From an uncultured Muribaculum sp. (lineage in GTDB: Bacteria > Bacteroidota > Bacteroidia > Bacteroidales > Muribaculaceae), in assembly GCA_947573015.1 (NCBI GenBank), contig CANPDS010000082.1, forward strand, positions 1-9,176: a stretch of 9,176 nt of DNA. Direction: 5' to 3'. The notes under the pieces are model-generated. The model was given only the letters and a program-made list of their open reading frames with translations. It was not told where the DNA came from and did no database searches. This document shows positions 7,075 to 9,176 of this stretch, in pieces. Position 1 is the stretch's first letter. Every line of letters starts with the position of its first letter. The translations under genes were made by a program, and so were the position numbers.

Positions 7075-8304
7075 TCAGAAGCGTGCACCGACAGTAAGCG
7101 ACAACGATAGATTGGAATTGAAAAATGTGTATTTGTCACCAAGATACAATCCTCCGTCAAAGCGTCCGGTGAGCGACGAAAAAAGTGCCTTATGATTGTA
7201 GACAAATGAGAATAGCAGTTTGAAGTTGGTAGAGAACATATCCTTGCGTCCGTCGGAACTCTGACGGAACACATGCTTGTAGCCAAGCGCCGGAAGCGCT
7301 GTAATGTTGAACAGCCACCGTCGCGGATGGAGCACACAATTGTAGCCATAGCCTACAATGAGATTGTAGTCGGCATAGTCAAAATTATAGTCCATACGGC
7401 CCTCCGGCACATACTCAAGCATATCGGGAGGCAAAGAGCTGAAGTTGATGCGCACATCCTGGCGCTCATAGTTGAGACCGCATATCAGCGTGCCGGCACT
7501 CTTCAACTGGTATTTACTGTAGCAGTAAGCCGCGGCATGGGAATAATGCCGGTGGTTGAAGAAGTAATAACCGTCGATCAATGTCGAGGTCTGATGCACG
7601 TCGTTAAAGCGTTTCCATATATGATGCCCGTTGTTATAGTTGCCGAACCGCTCTATGGTCACACCACCATCATTCGACTGATGGGAATAGTGCAACGTGA
7701 ACAAAGCACATGTGAAGTTAAAATCAAAATTTCGCCGCTGCGCCAGAGGATTGGTAAAAAGTTCGTTGGCATTGAACGTATAGCTCAGTCCGACAGCCAT
7801 GAAATTGATACTCGGGCCAAAGTCGCTGTACTCCTGGCTGAACATGCGCACATTAAGGTTGTCGGGGAAAAACAACCCGTAACTCTGCATCCAGTTATGG
7901 CTGTTAAGGCATGCTTTCCAGTTTTTACCGGTGCCTACCACATATTCCGGATCATAAGAATTAAAAGTACGGTCGCCCCAATTGTACACGTTCAGGCAGA
8001 AACGCATGAACTTTGGATAGTTCACTCCCGGATCGTTGATCCTGAATCCATTGGCAAAAAGCTGCTTCACCCAATTTTCACACCGATAGTTTGAGCCCCA
8101 TTCAGGATGGCACGGCTCAGCGCATGATGAAATGGCAGCAGAATCCTGCATCTCCGCCGGTTGCACTGCTACTGCCTCCGTAAGTACCGCATCGGCAGAT
8201 TCAATGAGGATAGAATCGCCACTCTCTACAGACGCACCCATTATGTGACCGGAACATAGCCCCAGCCACACTATAATTATTCCTGTGAGTATACGTTGCA
8301 GCAT
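7075..8304 (-). CDS. DUF4421-family outer-membrane protein
   Basis: A 409-residue exported protein. The ATG at 8304 gives a good signal peptide (MLQRILTGIIIVWLGLCSGH, with cleavage probably after MGA near residue 24). A TTG at 8331 would prepend nine polar residues and would overlap a promoter box. The motif FNSYDPEYVVGTGKNWKA at 114-131 is what identifies DUF4421. The rest alternates short aromatic strands, including YGLFFPDNLNVRMFSQEYSD, HSNDG-type turns and repeated Tyr/Phe strands. The chain ends in SLSLTVGARF with a terminal Phe, typical of an outer-membrane beta-barrel recognised by the Bam machinery. The role of the family is unknown. It is the first gene of a minus-strand pair with the LTA-synthase-like enzyme, which hints that the barrel and the transferase act on the same envelope component (inference). 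Confidence 0.85.
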   Translation of the reverse strand: MLQRILTGIIIVWLGLCSGHIMGASVESGDSILIESADAVLTEAVAVQPAEMQDSAAISSCAEPCHPEWGSNYRCENWVKQLFANGFRINDPGVNYPKFMRFCLNVYNWGDRTFNSYDPEYVVGTGKNWKACLNSHNWMQSYGLFFPDNLNVRMFSQEYSDFGPSINFMAVGLSYTFNANELFTNPLAQRRNFDFNFTCALFTLHYSHQSNDGGVTIERFGNYNNGHHIWKRFNDVHQTSTLIDGYYFFNHRHYSHAAAYCYSKYQLKSAGTLICGLNYERQDVRINFSSLPPDMLEYVPEGRMDYNFDYADYNLIVGYGYNCVLHPRRWLFNITALPALGYKHVFRQSSDGRKDMFSTNFKLLFSFVYNHKALFSSLTGRFDGGLYLGDKYTFFNSNLSLSLTVGARF

Positions 8305-8319
8305 GTTGTAATTTCTCCG

Positions 8320-8351
8320 CAAAATTAGCAAAATTAGCTATATCAACCCAA
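8320..8351 (-). promoter_or_regulatory. Promoter of the DUF4421-sulfatase pair, tandem -7 boxes
   Basis: Read on the minus strand, two copies of TAATTTTG stand head to tail, one base apart (8336-8329 and 8327-8320). Each fits the Bacteroidetes -7 form TAnnTTTG. A TTG at 8351-8349 lies 21 bases upstream of the second copy, the expected -33 spacing. With that pairing transcription would start about ten bases before the ATG at 8304, a very short leader. The first copy has no -33 partner at proper spacing. Confidence 0.6.
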
Positions 8352-8380
8352 CATTACCTGCTAATTTATAGACCTCCAGC

Positions 8381-8488
8381 CTACCAAACATCCACCATGT
8401 GCCTCACCGATCCATCCAACAACCGGTATCTCCAATAGCCTGTAAGCATCACAGCTAACAGCATGGGATATGTCGGCAGCTTCCTCAT
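8381..8488 (-). CDS. Possible 35-residue small protein downstream of the membrane protein
   Basis: ATG at 8488..8486, stop TAG at 8383..8381. The start lies three bases after the stop of the 165-residue membrane protein, so the two could be translated together. The peptide begins MRKLPTYPMLLAVMLTGYWR: a basic start, then a short hydrophobic stretch (residues 8-18), then a basic and polar tail rich in Trp, Arg and Val. The segment is GC-richer than the gene before it and resembles the core of the window. No family is recognised, and a 36-codon frame could be chance. Confidence 0.25.
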   Translation of the reverse strand: MRKLPTYPMLLAVMLTGYWRYRLLDGSVRHMVDVW

Positions 8489-8491
8489 CGG

Positions 8492-8989
8492 TTAATGATC
8501 GGATTCGGAGGGATTGGGATAGACTTGGATGGTGTCGTCTGTAGAGACTCCAATAATAGTTAGGCCCGTGCTATAGCTTTCATCAGTTTCCTTTTTTTCA
8601 CGATTATCAGCGAGATACATTAAAAGCAATGGGAAAGATATACATGCAACAACTGCACTAATAGAATATGCATTTGTTACATATTTATATTTTTTAGCAC
8701 TGTATTTATTGTGATCTGCTAATATTCTTCTATATCTTTTGTGACGATAGAAATAGATAAACAAGATAGTAGTTGTTAATATTGGTACACCGATAATTAG
8801 ATATACGAAAATCATGCTAAAAATATGAGTAATCCATGGGTAATTTATCCACTCCGAGATAGCATAAAGGAGACCGATAAACGTTGACGTCAGACTACCC
8901 ATTGCCAGTATTGATTTACACAGCGCTATATCTGCATCAGAATTTTTACGACATGTCCAAAAATAAGTATATAATATCCCATTAATCAT
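8492..8989 (-). CDS. Hypothetical membrane protein with three membrane segments
   Basis: A 165-residue protein, not recognised. It has a short N-terminus containing two Cys (C13, C24). Hydrophobic segments lie near 25-46, 53-81 and 106-126, with a strongly basic loop (YRHKRYRRIL at 81-90, then KYSAKKYKY) between the second and third. A soluble acidic tail follows from about 128 (REKKETDESYS ... SESDH). By the positive-inside rule the basic loop is cytoplasmic and the acidic tail extracytoplasmic. Base composition is very AT-rich: sampled 60-base stretches are 25-33% GC, against up to 67% in the LPG-synthase TM gene, which suggests recent acquisition. The ATG overlaps the stop of a 12-codon ORF by eight bases. 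Being downstream of another gene's C-terminus, it could be an accessory or immunity-type partner, but nothing in the sequence proves this. Confidence 0.7.
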   Translation of the reverse strand: MINGILYTYFWTCRKNSDADIALCKSILAMGSLTSTFIGLLYAISEWINYPWITHIFSMIFVYLIIGVPILTTTILFIYFYRHKRYRRILADHNKYSAKKYKYVTNAYSISAVVACISFPLLLMYLADNREKKETDESYSTGLTIIGVSTDDTIQVYPNPSESDH

Positions 8990-9020
8990 AGTTATTAATT
9001 TTTAGCAGCTTATCAATCAT
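8982..9020 (-). CDS. Twelve-residue ORF overlapping the start of the membrane protein
   Basis: ATG at 9020..9018 reads MIDKLLKINNYD and stops with TAA at 8984..8982. The stop overlaps the ATG at 8989 (TATGATTAATGG), a layout that could couple translation of a leader peptide to the membrane protein. It could equally be the last codons of a decayed upstream gene, since the same frame is open back to a TGA at 9059..9057. This is too short for any family call. Confidence 0.2.
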   Translation of the reverse strand: MIDKLLKINNYD

Positions 9021-9120
9021 TTTGTTTGTTAATCTTTTGGTTCTGGAGTGCTGTAATCAATACCGAAACCATCGGTAGCAATATCGGATCATTAAGATTA
9101 TGGCAATTAGAACAGACCTG

Positions 9121-9176
9121 TTACCATTTGATCCGTGGCCCACCGTGCTGACGTTCTACTTCTCTTTCCTTTCGTT
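9121..9176 (-). CDS. C-terminal end of an unidentified gene, cut by the window edge
   Basis: On the minus strand one frame enters from the window edge and reads RKEREVERQHGGPRIKW before a TAA at 9123..9121. The charged helix followed by a short GGPRIKW tail looks like a genuine C-terminus. The other two frames hit stops or look non-coding. The membrane-protein gene starts 131 bases downstream on the same strand. Too little is visible to name the protein. The gap 8990-9120 contains no supported gene, though one open stretch, 9088..9029, reads as DGFGIDYSTPEPKD without any start codon. Confidence 0.4.
   Translation of the reverse strand, partial: RKEREVERQHGGPRIKW

Noticed and set aside
7273..8094. 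273-codon plus-strand ORF opposite the DUF4421 gene
   Set aside because: It is the mirror of a well-supported outer-membrane protein. Its translation is Val/Ile/His-rich without domains, as expected for an antisense shadow.
9087..9113. CSNCHN, a CxxCH heme-binding-like motif in the frame after the stop at 9121
   Set aside because: It sits in a stretch between a stop and a short open tail with no start codon or signal peptide. A lone CxxCH in such debris is not evidence for a cytochrome.
1..9176. CRISPR array, tRNA, rRNA, insertion sequence or invertible promoter
   Set aside because: No regularly spaced repeats, no tRNA-like cloverleaf or rRNA sequence, no transposase motif and no long inverted repeats flanking a promoter were seen on reading both strands by eye.

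Overview
The window looks like chromosomal DNA from a Bacteroidales bacterium, and a Muribaculaceae-like gut lineage is my best guess. The basis is the set of families: a DUF2582 winged-helix protein, a DUF4421 outer-membrane protein, an LTA-synthase-like sulfatase with a membrane N-terminus, and a stand-alone LPG-synthase transmembrane protein. Shine-Dalgarno sequences are largely absent, and TAnnTTTG-type -7 elements sit upstream of several genes. The taxonomic call is inference; no rRNA or tRNA gene is visible.

Layout. (1) 1-514 is AT-rich and holds only doubtful small minus-strand ORFs plus the promoter region of the first solid gene. (2) 515-2270 (+) holds two genes separated by one base: an eight-or-so-segment membrane protein of the LPG-synthase TM (UPF0104) family and a single-pass membrane protein with a conserved Bacteroidetes domain. 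(3) 2301-3209 (+) is an AraC-family regulator. (4) 3371-4497 (+) is a secreted Asn/Gly/Pro-rich protein whose signal peptide and body lie in different frames, so it is frameshifted or the sequence carries an indel; a clear terminator follows. (5) 4743-4955 (+) is a small DUF2582 winged-helix protein with its own promoter-like element, about a 105-base leader and its own terminator. (6) 8304-5056 (-) is a convergent two-gene unit, DUF4421 outer-membrane protein then LTA-synthase-like sulfatase, read from a promoter with tandem -7-like boxes. (7) 8381-9176 is an AT-rich end with a three-segment membrane protein of unknown function, small ORFs and the C-terminus of a gene cut by the window edge.

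The GC-rich core (515-8304) is dominated by envelope functions: lipid or glycan handling in the inner membrane, a secreted protein and an outer-membrane barrel, with two DNA-binding proteins between them. Both ends are markedly AT-rich and look like less conserved or acquired DNA. I did not find a convincing new multi-gene system. The most useful points are the frameshifted secreted gene, the serine-type LTA-synthase-like enzyme paired with a DUF4421 barrel, and the AT-rich right end, where an orphan membrane protein follows the tail of an unknown gene.
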